The notes under the pieces were generated by a model. The model saw only the letters and a list, made by a program, of their open reading frames with translations, ran no database searches and was not told where the DNA came from. From Stakelama pacifica (GTDB taxonomy: Bacteria; Pseudomonadota; Alphaproteobacteria; Sphingomonadales; Sphingomonadaceae): DNA of 64,000 bases. Location of the stretch: positions 1 to 64,000 of the forward strand of contig NZ_SNWD01000013.1 in NCBI RefSeq assembly GCF_004361835.1, given 5' to 3'. Made by a program: the position numbers and the translations under genes. Below are positions 56,002 to 64,000 of this stretch, piece by piece. Numbering within the stretch: position 1 is the stretch's first letter; every line of letters begins with the position of its first letter.

Positions 56002-57265
56002 GAACGTCCTGCTGATCGGATCGGGGGGACGCGAACATGCGCTCGCTTGGAAGCTGGCGCAATCGCCGGCCCTTACGAAACTCTATGCCGCGCCGGGAAA
56101 TCCCGGCATCGCACATTACGCCGAATGCGTCGATATTCAGGCGAACGATCATCGCGGGCTGATCGATTTCTGCCTGCGCAATTCGGTCGAATTCGTGGTC
56201 GTCGGGCCGGAGGCGCCGCTGGTCGGCGGTCTGTCGGACAATCTGCGCACGATGGGGATCGCGGTGTTCGGGCCGGGGCGCGATGCCGCGCAGCTGGAAG
56301 GATCGAAGGGCTTTACCAAGGATCTGTGCCGCCGGGAGAAAATCCCGACCGCCGGCTATGTCCGCGTCGAATCGATCGACGGTGCGCGTGCGGCGCTGAG
56401 CGATTTCGGGTTGCCGGTGGTGATAAAGGCGGACGGGCTCGCTGCGGGCAAGGGCGTGACGATTGCCTTTTCGCCGGAGGAAGCCGAGGAAGCTGTGGCA
56501 GCGCTGTTTTCGAACCGGCGCGGCGAAGCGGTGATCGAGGAGTTTCTGACCGGCGAAGAGGCAAGTCTCTTCGTCCTGACCGACGGCACGACGATCCTGC
56601 CCTTCGGATCGGCGCAGGATCACAAGCGCGTCGGCGATGGCGATACCGGCCCCAATACCGGCGGCATGGGCGCGTACAGCCCCGCTCCGGTGCTCAGCCC
56701 GGCGCTGGAACAACAGGCGATCGACGAGATCATCCGTCCCACGGTCGAGGCACTGGCGCGGATCGGCTCGCCCTATTCGGGGGTGCTGTATTGCGGGCTG
56801 ATGCTCACCAAGACGGGGCCGAAGCTGATCGAATATAATGTCCGTTTCGGCGATCCCGAATGTCAGGTGCTGATGATGCGGCTGGAGGACGATCTGCTCG
56901 ACCTGATGCTCGCCACCGCAAAGGGTGAGCTGGGGGGGCGCGCGGCGCCGACCTTCTCGTCCGAAACCGCGCTGACCGTGGTGATGGCGGCAAGGGGCTA
57001 TCCCGGCACGCCGGAAACCGGCGGCGCGATCGCCGGGATCGATGCGGCGGAAGCGAACGGCGCGCGGGTGTTTCAGGCGGGCACGGCCGAAGCGGACGGC
57101 AAACTGATTGCAAACGGCGGGCGCGTGCTCAACGTCACCGCACTGGGCGGCAGCGTCGCCGAGGCGCAGCGCCACGCCTATGCAGCGATCGAGCGGGTGG
57201 ATTTCCCAACCGGTTTCTGCCGCAGCGATATCGGCTGGCGTGAGATCGAGCGGGAGCAGGCATAG
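56000..57265 (+). CDS. purD: phosphoribosylamine-glycine ligase
   Basis: The protein has 421 residues from [19 protein letters not shown], the standard start; an ORF extends 165 nt upstream into xseA but has no reason to be used. PurD joins glycine to 5-phosphoribosylamine in purine synthesis. ATP-grasp features include [30 protein letters not shown], and [16 protein letters not shown]. It shares start-codon bases with xseA. Confidence 0.97.
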   Translation: MNVLLIGSGGREHALAWKLAQSPALTKLYAAPGNPGIAHYAECVDIQANDHRGLIDFCLRNSVEFVVVGPEAPLVGGLSDNLRTMGIAVFGPGRDAAQLEGSKGFTKDLCRREKIPTAGYVRVESIDGARAALSDFGLPVVIKADGLAAGKGVTIAFSPEEAEEAVAALFSNRRGEAVIEEFLTGEEASLFVLTDGTTILPFGSAQDHKRVGDGDTGPNTGGMGAYSPAPVLSPALEQQAIDEIIRPTVEALARIGSPYSGVLYCGLMLTKTGPKLIEYNVRFGDPECQVLMMRLEDDLLDLMLATAKGELGGRAAPTFSSETALTVVMAARGYPGTPETGGAIAGIDAAEANGARVFQAGTAEADGKLIANGGRVLNVTALGGSVAEAQRHAYAAIERVDFPTGFCRSDIGWREIEREQA

Positions 57266-57349
57266 CCTCTCCCGCCACGCTCCCCGGTGGACGCTGCGGC
57301 ATGGCGCGTTATGCAGGGGCAGTCATAATATAAGGAGCGGACCGCTGAT

Positions 57350-58039
57350 ATGGACGATTCCCTGCAAAGCACCTCGCCTCTCGGCGCAGCGGATCAGATG
57401 ATGGGTATTACCGCCGTGCATCTGGTGCTGATCGTGATTTTCGCGATTCTGGCGGTGATTGCGCTGTGGTGGGGCACCCGGCTGGTCCGCAAACGGCGCG
57501 AAGGGATCGAGCGGCTCGAAGAGGATAACCGGCTCGAACGCGTTGAACGCGACGCGCCGGTTCCAGCCCCTGCCGATACGCAGGAGAAGCGCGCCGAAAC
57601 TCCGCCGCCACCTGCGCACCCGGCCCCCCCGCCGATTGCCGAAGGAGAGGCGTTCGCTTCGCCCGAACCCGCGCCTGCACCTACTGCTGAGGCAGCGCCC
57701 GCTCCCCCGGCTTCGCCCGAGGCGGCACCGAAGCCCGTTGCGCCGGAACCGGCTCCCACGGCAGCACCTGCCCCTGCCCCGGCTCCTGCAGCCGGCGACG
57801 GCGATACGCTCACCACGCTGAAAGGCGTCGGGCCGAAGGTCGCGGCGAAGCTCAACGAGCTCGGCATCCGTCGCTTTGCCGATCTCGCCGCACTATCTCC
57901 TGAGCAGGCAGCGGCGATCGACGCCGAAATGGGCAATTTCAAGGGCCGGATGGAGCGCGACCGCTGGCAGGAACAGGCAGCGCTGCTCGCGGCCGGTGAC
58001 GAAGCGGGCTATGAAGCGAAATTCGGCAAGCTTGGCTGA
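57350..58039 (+). CDS. membrane-anchored helix-hairpin-helix protein
   Basis: The protein has 229 residues with AAGGAGCGG before the ATG. One N-terminal helix (about residues 22-42) is followed by a basic and acidic helix. A 90-residue Pro/Ala linker comes next. The C-terminal helix-hairpin-helix-like domain has LTTLKGVGPKVAAKLNELGIRRFADLAAL, a fold that binds DNA or proteins. The GYEAKFGKLG ending is shared by similar alphaproteobacterial proteins. Function unknown. Confidence 0.8.
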   Translation: MDDSLQSTSPLGAADQMMGITAVHLVLIVIFAILAVIALWWGTRLVRKRREGIERLEEDNRLERVERDAPVPAPADTQEKRAETPPPPAHPAPPPIAEGEAFASPEPAPAPTAEAAPAPPASPEAAPKPVAPEPAPTAAPAPAPAPAAGDGDTLTTLKGVGPKVAAKLNELGIRRFADLAALSPEQAAAIDAEMGNFKGRMERDRWQEQAALLAAGDEAGYEAKFGKLG

Positions 58040-58062
58040 ACCGCTGCCCCGAGCACGATAAT

Positions 58063-58410
58063 ATGCCGGTGCCGCGCCGTATCGCGACGCTGATCCTCCT
58101 CAGCGCGATCGCCATTGCCTATTGGTGTTTCGTGGCGCGGGCGGACCATGTCGACGAGCCATGGGACGGCGCGCGCTACTGGGCGCTCTGGTATCCGCTT
58201 TCGCTTGCCCTGAGTGCGGCGGCAGGCGCGGTGCTGCGCAGACGCGGCTGGATTGCCGGCGCAGCCATCACGTTCGGCCAGATCCCACTGCTGCTGCGGA
58301 ACGATGATCTGTCGCTTCTGCCGCTGGGGCTGGGGCTGATCGCATTGCTCGCCCTGCCCGCGATTGCCGTGTCGGAGATTGCGTCGCGGCTTCGGTCGCG
58401 GATGCGCTGA
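58063..58410 (+). CDS. small four-helix membrane protein, unknown function
   Basis: The protein has 115 residues with about four hydrophobic segments (7-24, 43-62, 65-80 and 83-106). It follows the helix-hairpin-helix gene after 23 nt on the same strand and converges on the CorC-type gene. No family recognised. Confidence 0.65.
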   Translation: MPVPRRIATLILLSAIAIAYWCFVARADHVDEPWDGARYWALWYPLSLALSAAAGAVLRRRGWIAGAAITFGQIPLLLRNDDLSLLPLGLGLIALLALPAIAVSEIASRLRSRMR

Positions 58411-58423
58411 TCGCGCCGCCCGC

Positions 58424-59734
58424 TCAGTCCTCGCTGAGGGCGCTCACCAGCAATTTGTCGATCTTGCGTCCGTCGAGATCGACAATCTCGAACCGCCAGC
58501 CCTGTTCGGTGAACACCTCGCCCTCATCGGGCAGATGTTTGAGCACGGCGAGCGCGAGGCCCGCTACGGTCGCATAATCGCGATCCTCATCCAGATCGAT
58601 CCCGATCCGGTCGGCCAGCGCATCGACCGGCATCTGCCCCGATACCAATAGCGACCCGTCCTCGCGCTCGACGACATTGGGCGCTTCGCCGATATCGACA
58701 TCGCTGGCGAATTCGCCCGCAATCGCTGCGAGCAGATCGGCAGGCGTCACCAGCCCTTCGAAATGGCCATATTCGTCATGGACGAAGCCCATCGGCACTT
58801 CGGCGGCGCGCAGCGCATTGAGTGCGTCCATCGCATCGACCTGATCGGGCAGGACCGGTGCCTGACGCATGATCGCGCGCAGGTCGAGCGCTTCGCCGCG
58901 GAACAGCGCGGCGACGATATCGCGCGACTGCACCACGCCGATCACCGCATCGACCGACCCTTCGGCCACCGGCAGGCGGGTATGCGGCGTTGCGAGCAAC
59001 GCAGCGCGGATTTCGGAGGCATCGAGATCGACATCGATCCAGTCGACATCGGTGCGCGGCGTCATCACCTCGCGCACCGGCCGGTCGGCAAGCCGCACGA
59101 CGCCCGAAATGATCGAGCGTTCATGCTCCTCGATCACCCCCGATTTGGTCGCTTCGCTGACGATCAGCTGCAATTCCTCGGCCGTGACCTGATTATCCGA
59201 TTCGCGCCGCATGCCGAGCAGGCGGAACAGCAAGGCGCTGGTCGAATCGAGCAGCCATACGATCGGCGCGCCGATCCGGGAGAGCCACAGCATCGGCACC
59301 GCGACCAGAATCGCGATCGGTTCGGGCGAACGCAGCGCGAATTGCTTGGGCACCAGCTCGCCGATGATAAGCGAGACATAGGTGGTAATGCCGATCACGA
59401 TCGCAAAGCCCAGCGTCTGCGCCGTATCGGGCGCGACGCCCAGCAGTTCCAGCCGCTCAGCGGTCGGCATGCCGAGGCTGGCACCCGAATAGGCGCCCGC
59501 GAGGATGCCGATCAGCGTGATCCCGATCTGCACGGTCGAAAGAAATTTGCCGGGCGATTCGGTGAGCCGCCTGGCCGTGTCCGCACCGCGCTTGCCCGCC
59601 CGCGCCAGCGCATCAAGTCGCGCGCGGCGTGCCGACACGATCGCGAGCTCTGACATCGCGAACACGCCGTTCAGCGCGATAAGCGCTAGGATGATGACCA
59701 CATCGATCCAGGGGAAGGGAGAAGGCGCGTCCAT
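58424..59734 (-). CDS. HlyC/CorC-family membrane protein (CNNM-CBS-CorC)
   Basis: About 436 residues from MDAPSPFPW (ATG 59755 would add seven residues). A CNNM/DUF21 membrane domain (about residues 1-200) with ALNGVFAMSELAIVSARRARLD and PGKFLSTVQIGITLIGILAGAYSG precedes paired CBS domains (VREVMTPRTDVDWIDV, TRLPVAEGSVDAVIGVVQSRDI) and the C-terminal CorC domain (FHDEYG, FRFEIVDLDGRKIDKL). Members relate to magnesium efflux; the ion is unproven here. Confidence 0.93.
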   Translation of the reverse strand: MDAPSPFPWIDVVIILALIALNGVFAMSELAIVSARRARLDALARAGKRGADTARRLTESPGKFLSTVQIGITLIGILAGAYSGASLGMPTAERLELLGVAPDTAQTLGFAIVIGITTYVSLIIGELVPKQFALRSPEPIAILVAVPMLWLSRIGAPIVWLLDSTSALLFRLLGMRRESDNQVTAEELQLIVSEATKSGVIEEHERSIISGVVRLADRPVREVMTPRTDVDWIDVDLDASEIRAALLATPHTRLPVAEGSVDAVIGVVQSRDIVAALFRGEALDLRAIMRQAPVLPDQVDAMDALNALRAAEVPMGFVHDEYGHFEGLVTPADLLAAIAGEFASDVDIGEAPNVVEREDGSLLVSGQMPVDALADRIGIDLDEDRDYATVAGLALAVLKHLPDEGEVFTEQGWRFEIVDLDGRKIDKLLVSALSED

Positions 59735-59900
59735 TGGCGTGTCTGATCCGCCCATAGCGTTACTTTGGCAAGCGACACAACCATGAACGCACGCAATTTG
59801 CTGAACCGGCAAGACAGGCGAGGTTCAGGCCGGATGCGGAACAACCCCGAACGGGACGACGTTTTTATCGTCACGATTGAACAAGGGAGACCCCTGACTT

Positions 59901-60593
59901 ATGCGTATCGCATCGAAGCTTTTGACGGCGGGGGCCCTGTCCTCGCTCGTACTCACCGCCGCCTGCGTCACCGATCCGGTGACGGGCCAGCGCCATATTT
60001 CGAAGGCAGCGATCGGCGGCGTCGGCGGCGCTGTGGGCGGATATCTGCTCGGCGATCTGGTCGGCGGGCGCAACGATCGCACTGAAAAGATCGTCGGTGC
60101 GGGCATCGCGGGCATCGCCGGGACCGCGATCGGCGCCTATATGGACAAGCAGGAAAAGGAACTGCGTCAGCGTACCGCAGGCACCGATGTCGATGTGGTG
60201 CGCGAGGGCGATGATCTGTTGCTGCGCATGCCGTCGGGCATCACCTTCGCAACCGACAGTTCGAACATCCAGCCGCAATTCCGCTCGACTCTCGATCAGG
60301 TCGCGCAGACGCTTTCCCAATATGACCAGACATATATCGATGTGTACGGCCATACCGATTCGACCGGCAGCGAGAGCTATAATCAGGCGCTGTCCGAACG
60401 CCGTGCGCAATCGGTCGCCGATTATCTGTCGAGCCATGGCGTGCAGGCTGCGCGCATCGCGACCAGGGGATTTGGCGAGACTCAGCCGATCGCGTCGAAC
60501 GACACCGAAGAGGGCCGCGCGGCCAATCGCCGTGTCGAAATCAAGCTGGTACCGATCACCCAGCAGGATATGCAACAGCAGCAGCGTTATTGA
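59901..60593 (+). CDS. OmpA-type lipoprotein with glycine zipper (YiaD-like)
   Basis: The protein has 230 residues. Lipobox LTAAC (Cys22), then a glycine-zipper helix pair (AAIGGVGGAVGGYLLGDLVGG and GAGIAGIAGTAIGAYMDKQ), and an OmpA-like peptidoglycan-binding domain (VYGHTDSTGSESYNQALSERRAQSVADYL, NRRVEIKLVP). Outer-membrane anchoring to the cell wall is expected. It should be distinguished from Pal at 7568, which has no zipper. Single gene. Confidence 0.9.
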   Translation: MRIASKLLTAGALSSLVLTAACVTDPVTGQRHISKAAIGGVGGAVGGYLLGDLVGGRNDRTEKIVGAGIAGIAGTAIGAYMDKQEKELRQRTAGTDVDVVREGDDLLLRMPSGITFATDSSNIQPQFRSTLDQVAQTLSQYDQTYIDVYGHTDSTGSESYNQALSERRAQSVADYLSSHGVQAARIATRGFGETQPIASNDTEEGRAANRRVEIKLVPITQQDMQQQQRY

Positions 60594-60601
60594 ACCGGGA
60601 C

Positions 60602-60624
60602 GGCGGGGCTTTTACGGCCCCGCC
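60602..60624. terminator. hairpin between OmpA-type gene and tadA
   Basis: GGCGGGG (60602-60608) pairs with CCCCGCC (60618-60624), with TTTT in the loop. It lies between two converging genes. Confidence 0.6.
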
Positions 60625-60629
60625 ACACC

Positions 60630-61079
60630 TTATCGGCGGGCAGCGAAAAATCCGCGCAGCAGTGCCGCCGCTTCGCCTTCTCCGATTCCAGGAAAAATTT
60701 CGGGCCGATGATGACAGGTGGGCTGTTCGAACAGGCGCGGCCCATGTTCGATCGCGCCGCCCTTCGGATCAGCAGCACCATAATATAGCCGCCGGATTCG
60801 CGCATGGGCGATCGCGCCCGCGCACATTGCGCACGGCTCCAGCGTCACCCATAAGTCGCAATCGATCAGCCGGTCGGTACCCAGATATTCCGCCGCCGCG
60901 CGAATGGCGACGATTTCGGCATGAGCGGTCGGATCAAAGCCGCCGCGCGGGCGATTGCCGCCGGTCGCGATGATCCGCGATCCGTGCGTGACCACCGCGC
61001 CGACGGGAACCTCTCCCTGATCGGCGGCGGCCTGCGCCGCATCCAGCGCGGCGCGCATCGGGGCGGGCAACGGAAACAT
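60630..61079 (-). CDS. tadA: tRNA-specific adenosine deaminase
   Basis: The protein has 149 residues. Zinc and catalytic motifs are present: TAHAEIVAI (HAE) and LEPCAMCAGAI (PCxxC). TadA converts A34 of tRNA-Arg(ACG) to inosine. Length matches the family. Single gene, preceded on the same strand by a small membrane protein 46 nt away. Confidence 0.96.
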   Translation of the reverse strand: MFPLPAPMRAALDAAQAAADQGEVPVGAVVTHGSRIIATGGNRPRGGFDPTAHAEIVAIRAAAEYLGTDRLIDCDLWVTLEPCAMCAGAIAHARIRRLYYGAADPKGGAIEHGPRLFEQPTCHHRPEIFPGIGEGEAAALLRGFFAARR

Positions 61080-61125
61080 GGCGCCTTATGCGACCATGTT
61101 TCCGCCAATGCCAAGCGCGATACGA

Positions 61126-61377
61126 TCAGTTCACGTTTTCCGCCTCGGCATCCTTCGCCTTTTCGACTTCCAGCTTCGGCACCTCGACGGTTTTGCGCTC
61201 GGTCTTGAGCCGCACCTCACCGACATCGGCGTCGAATTCGGGGGCCTTGCCGCCTTCGACCTGAATCTTAGGCAGCGAAGCCTCCTGCGTCTGGTTCAGC
61301 GAAACGATACCCAGCGCCATCAACGCGGCAAGAATCAGGACGGCGATGCCGATCAGCACCAAAATTGCGCGAACCAT
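61126..61377 (-). CDS. small single-pass membrane protein, unknown function
   Basis: The protein has 83 residues. An N-terminal membrane helix (about residues 3-25) is followed by an acidic, Lys/Glu-rich tail ([27 protein letters not shown]). Divergent from rpmB. No family recognised. Confidence 0.7.
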   Translation of the reverse strand: MVRAILVLIGIAVLILAALMALGIVSLNQTQEASLPKIQVEGGKAPEFDADVGEVRLKTERKTVEVPKLEVEKAKDAEAENVN

Positions 61378-61556
61378 GGAAATCCCCTATTATCAGGCTC
61401 CGAAAGCCGGAACGTGTCCGTAATAACGCGGGGCCGTGCGAAAGCGTTGCACGACTATCGCCATGCCCGGCGGTTGACGAACCGGCGATATGCCGCTATC
61501 CGGCCCCCCTTTCCGGGCATTGTCCCGATCATGGCCGAAATTCAGGATTAAAAGCG

Positions 61557-61853
61557 ATGTCGCGCATTTGCGAACTGACCGGCAAGGGCCGTCAGGTGGG
61601 TCACAATGTTTCCCACGCCAACAACAAGACCAAGCGGGTGTTTCTGCCCAATCTGCAGAATGTCACGCTGATGTCGGAAGTGCTCGAAAAGAGCGTCAAG
61701 CTGCGCGTTTCGACGCACGGCCTTCGTTCGGTCGAGCATGTCGGCGGGCTGGACAACTGGCTGATGAAGACCAGCGACGACGATCTGTCGCTGCGTGCAC
61801 GCCGCCTGAAGCGCGATGTGCGCAAGGCGCTGGCGAGCAAGCAGGCCGCCTGA
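61557..61853 (+). CDS. rpmB: 50S ribosomal protein bL28
   Basis: The protein has 98 residues from [27 protein letters not shown], the standard L28 start, with [38 protein letters not shown] and a basic tail. A ribosome-binding AGGATT lies 10 nt upstream. Single gene. Confidence 0.97.
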   Translation: MSRICELTGKGRQVGHNVSHANNKTKRVFLPNLQNVTLMSEVLEKSVKLRVSTHGLRSVEHVGGLDNWLMKTSDDDLSLRARRLKRDVRKALASKQAA

Positions 61854-61888
61854 TCCGCGATTCGCGTTGTTGCTGATGCGCTCGCGGT

Positions 61889-62869
61889 TTATCGCGGCGG
61901 CAGCATGAGCGCGAATTTCAGCAGATAGCTTTTCTCGAACAGGGATTGATTGTCGTCGGATGCGATCCAGACGACGGTCCGTCCCTGTTCGCGCGTCGCT
62001 GCCAGCGCTTCGAAATTATCGTGCAGCGCGGGCGCGGCGAGCGTCGCGATCACCGGGCCGGTAACGAGCTTGCCCGGCCGGATTCGGGTGGGATCGAGCA
62101 GAGTCAGCTTTGCCGTGAATCCCCCGCGCAGCGATAAGCGCCGGTTGAGTATGAGCAACCGCCCGTCGGGCAGCTCGATCATGTCGCTCGGGTCATATTC
62201 CGCCGGCGGCTGATACGCGAAGCGAAAGCCGCGGCGCGGATGTTCGACAGGATCGCCGGTGAACAGGATCGCCGCCCGTCCCTTCGCGCCGCGCCATCTG
62301 CCCATCTCCGAGATCACCACGAAGCGCCCGTCGCGCAGCCGCACCATCGATTCGGCGCCGCCCCCTCTGGGCCAGCGACGCATTGCGGCGGGCCGGACAT
62401 GCCCTGTCGCGCGCCCGCCCAGCGAATCATATCGCCAGATCGCGTTGGAATTTTCGAAACCTGCCCAGAATTGTCGCCCGTCCGGCGTGGCGGTCAGCGA
62501 TTCCGAATCGCGATCGGCCTTTTCCCATCCGATTCCCGGCCCGCCCGGAAGCGCGCCGAATGTGAGGTCCCTGACATTGCTACCGGCGAGGCGAAAGCTG
62601 ATCCAGCTCCCCATATCGCTGAGCAGGGTGAAGCGGCCATGATCGAACCGCATGGCGGAATAGCCGCCAAAGGCCGGGTCGCTGCTTTTGAGGACAACCC
62701 CACCGAGATATTCGAGCGCGCCGATCCTGCGCCGCGCCGGATCGCCGGGAAACAGGTCCACCGGCCGGGCGGTTACCGTCATATTGGCGGAATAGACGTC
62801 ATTTGCCGGCGGGCCGGAATAGCCCGGCAGCGTCGCCAGTGTCAGCAAGACCGCAAGCGTTTTTTTCAT
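61889..62869 (-). CDS. esterase-like phytase-family secreted protein
   Basis: The protein has 326 residues. Signal peptide about residues 1-20. The body (RRIGALEYLGGVVLKSSDPAFGGYSAMRF, FTLLSDMGSWISF, ADRDSESLTATPDGRQFWAGFENSNAIWRY, then HDNFEALAATREQGRTVVWIASDDNQ) has the repeated Asp-rich strands of the esterase-like/phytase-like beta-propeller group (PF13449 type). Phytase activity is not established. Probably periplasmic; single gene. The 255 nt between it and phaB hold only a hairpin. Confidence 0.85.
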   Translation of the reverse strand: MKKTLAVLLTLATLPGYSGPPANDVYSANMTVTARPVDLFPGDPARRRIGALEYLGGVVLKSSDPAFGGYSAMRFDHGRFTLLSDMGSWISFRLAGSNVRDLTFGALPGGPGIGWEKADRDSESLTATPDGRQFWAGFENSNAIWRYDSLGGRATGHVRPAAMRRWPRGGGAESMVRLRDGRFVVISEMGRWRGAKGRAAILFTGDPVEHPRRGFRFAYQPPAEYDPSDMIELPDGRLLILNRRLSLRGGFTAKLTLLDPTRIRPGKLVTGPVIATLAAPALHDNFEALAATREQGRTVVWIASDDNQSLFEKSYLLKFALMLPPR

Positions 62870-63082
62870 CCGGCGGCTCTAATGAGTCATGCTGCGCTGC
62901 GAAAGAGTTCTTGTCGCCCGATCGGCTTATCGATTTGAGATTGCGGGACAGCTGACCGGTTCGATGAACGGCAAATGAGCGTGCCGTTCAGTCAGCACTC
63001 AACCTTTCTCTGCCAGAGATGCAGTCCGATGCTGGCAGGCCGAGCCTGTATCGGACCGTTCCCTCCGGTTGTGTAACGAGGG

Positions 63083-63116
63083 CGGGGACCGGTCGCCTAT
63101 GGGCCGACCGGTCCCC
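63083..63116. terminator. strong hairpin downstream of phaB
   Basis: GGGGACCGGTCG (63084-63095) pairs with CGACCGGTCCCC (63105-63116). There is no clear T tract, so efficiency is uncertain. It lies 9 nt past the phaB stop. Confidence 0.6.
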
Positions 63117-63124
63117 GTTACGGA

Positions 63125-63847
63125 TCAGTACATATGCTGGCCGCCATTGATCGACAGGGTCGATCCGGTCACGAAACCTGCGTCCTCCGAACACAGAAAT
63201 GCGACGCCGCGCGCGATTTCATCCGCCTGACCCAGACGGCCGACTGGCACGCGCGCAACGATCTTTTCCAGCACATCGGCCGGGACCGCCGCGACCATGT
63301 CAGTGTCGATATATCCGGGCGCGATGGCATTGACGGTAACGCCGAACCGCGCACCTTCCTGCGCCAGCGCCTTGGTGAAACCGTGAATACCCGATTTGGC
63401 GGCGGCATAGTTCACCTGACCATATTGGCCTGCCTGCCCGTTAATCGATCCGATATTGACGATCCGGCCCCATTTGCGCTCGCGCATGCCGGCGAACACC
63501 GCCTTGGACATGTTGAAGCACCCGCCCAGATTGATGCGAATCACCTCATTCCACATCTCGGCGGTCATCTTCATGATCGTGCCGTCGCGCGTAATGCCTG
63601 CATTGTTCACGACCACATCGACCGGCCCGAGATCGGCCTCGACTGCCTTCACGCCTTCCTGACAGGCGTCATAATCGCCGACATCCCATTTGAACGTGCT
63701 GATATGCGTCCGGTCTTCGAAAAGCCGCGCCGCCTCTTCGTTTCCGGCATAATTTGCCGCGACCTTATATCCCATCTTGTCGAGGGCGAGGCTGATGGCC
63801 TCCCCGATCCCGCGCGTTCCGCCCGTTACGATCGCTACCCGTGCCAT
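63125..63847 (-). CDS. phaB: acetoacetyl-CoA reductase
   Basis: The protein has 240 residues and is an NADPH-dependent short-chain dehydrogenase of polyhydroxybutyrate synthesis. The glycine-rich TGGTRGIGEAI, VNNAGITRD and catalytic NIGSINGQAGQYGQVNYAAAKSG are in place. The C-terminal SINGGQHMY is typical of PhaB. Next to a truncated gene upstream; phaA/phaC are not in this window. Confidence 0.93.
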   Translation of the reverse strand: MARVAIVTGGTRGIGEAISLALDKMGYKVAANYAGNEEAARLFEDRTHISTFKWDVGDYDACQEGVKAVEADLGPVDVVVNNAGITRDGTIMKMTAEMWNEVIRINLGGCFNMSKAVFAGMRERKWGRIVNIGSINGQAGQYGQVNYAAAKSGIHGFTKALAQEGARFGVTVNAIAPGYIDTDMVAAVPADVLEKIVARVPVGRLGQADEIARGVAFLCSEDAGFVTGSTLSINGGQHMY

Positions 63848-63885
63848 GCAGTCTCTCTCCAGCAGTCTTTCGTGAGGCCAAAAGG

Positions 63886-64000
63886 CTAGGCGTCGCTCGC
63901 CCAGCCTGCAAGTTCCCGCATAAGGATCGTGCGCAGCATTTCCACCCCGCCTTTGTCCGCGTTGAGACAGGGAAGCGCCGCGAAATGGGTACCGCCGCTT
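63886..64000 (-). CDS. 3' end of a gene cut by the right window edge
   Basis: Thirty-seven codons end in TAG at 63886-63888: GGTHFAALPCLNADK, GGVEMLRTILMREL, AGWASDA. It runs in the same direction as phaB, 38 nt upstream. The GG.HFAA run is vaguely like the C-terminus of some alpha/beta hydrolases, but this is too short to assign. Confidence 0.55.
   Translation of the reverse strand, partial: SGGTHFAALPCLNADKGGVEMLRTILMRELAGWASDA

Noticed and set aside
1..64000. tRNA genes, CRISPR arrays, prophage or defence islands
   Set aside because: None were seen on reading; no T-loop GTTCGA-type 3' ends, regularly spaced direct repeats or phage/restriction genes were recognised.

Overview
The window reads as chromosomal DNA of a high-GC alphaproteobacterium of the Sphingomonadaceae (Sphingomonas sensu lato). 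The evidence is gene content and order (yebC-ruvC-ruvA-ruvB-ybgC-tolQRAB-pal), small alphaproteobacterial families (GapR/DUF2312, DUF1244, DUF2093), large TonB-dependent receptors with RGG-type leaders, a pair of alpha-amino-acid-ester-hydrolase-like proteins, and dispersed hairpin repeats. About 65 genes are packed tightly, often with ATGA or GTGA start/stop overlaps. No tRNA, rRNA, CRISPR array, phage or transposase gene was found.

Layout. 0-7.5 kb: small proteins, a cold-shock protein, cupin, GNAT, ispG (isoprenoid synthesis), a membrane acyltransferase, a secreted S1/P1-type nuclease, and a three-gene operon (SPFH membrane protein, ribbon-helix-helix regulator, small membrane protein) with a perfect 22-bp palindrome in front. 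7.5-18.3 kb, minus strand: the Tol-Pal envelope system and ybgC, then ruvB, ruvA, ruvC and yebC. A plus-strand hemerythrin-like gene, a TetR/MFS pair and a repeat-bounded DUF559 nuclease gene interrupt this series. 18.4-31.3 kb: housekeeping genes (pyk, purE-purK, gpmA, rpmJ), a YqiJ/flotillin pair, an M14 carboxypeptidase with a DUF4136 lipoprotein, and a divergent SodC, separated by repeat-rich intergenic DNA.

31.4-43.3 kb: two tandem alpha-amino acid ester hydrolase-like genes, a divergent glycosyltransferase cluster and a large M16 protease. 43.4-53.2 kb: clpB behind a possible heat-shock promoter, then two TonB-dependent receptors that share a 15-nt leader motif. The first receptor and the small secreted protein beside it are noticeably richer in A+T than their neighbours. 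53.4-64 kb: M23 peptidase, DUF2093, xseA and purD (divergent, with overlapping start codons), a helix-hairpin-helix membrane protein, a CorC/HlyC protein, an OmpA-type lipoprotein, tadA, rpmB, a phytase-like secreted protein, phaB and one truncated gene.

Most of the window is core genome and I did not find a convincing new multi-gene system. The best leads are: (1) MITE-like 159-181-bp elements with matching ends at three loci, one containing a separate ~90-bp repeat that also occurs alone; (2) the DUF559 gene framed by 33-nt inverted repeats inside the ruv cluster; (3) the SPFH/RHH/membrane operon with its palindrome; (4) a SodC that keeps its copper ligands but has lost the zinc histidines; (5) the 33-nt [11 protein letters not shown] repeat next to ruvA and near the left end.
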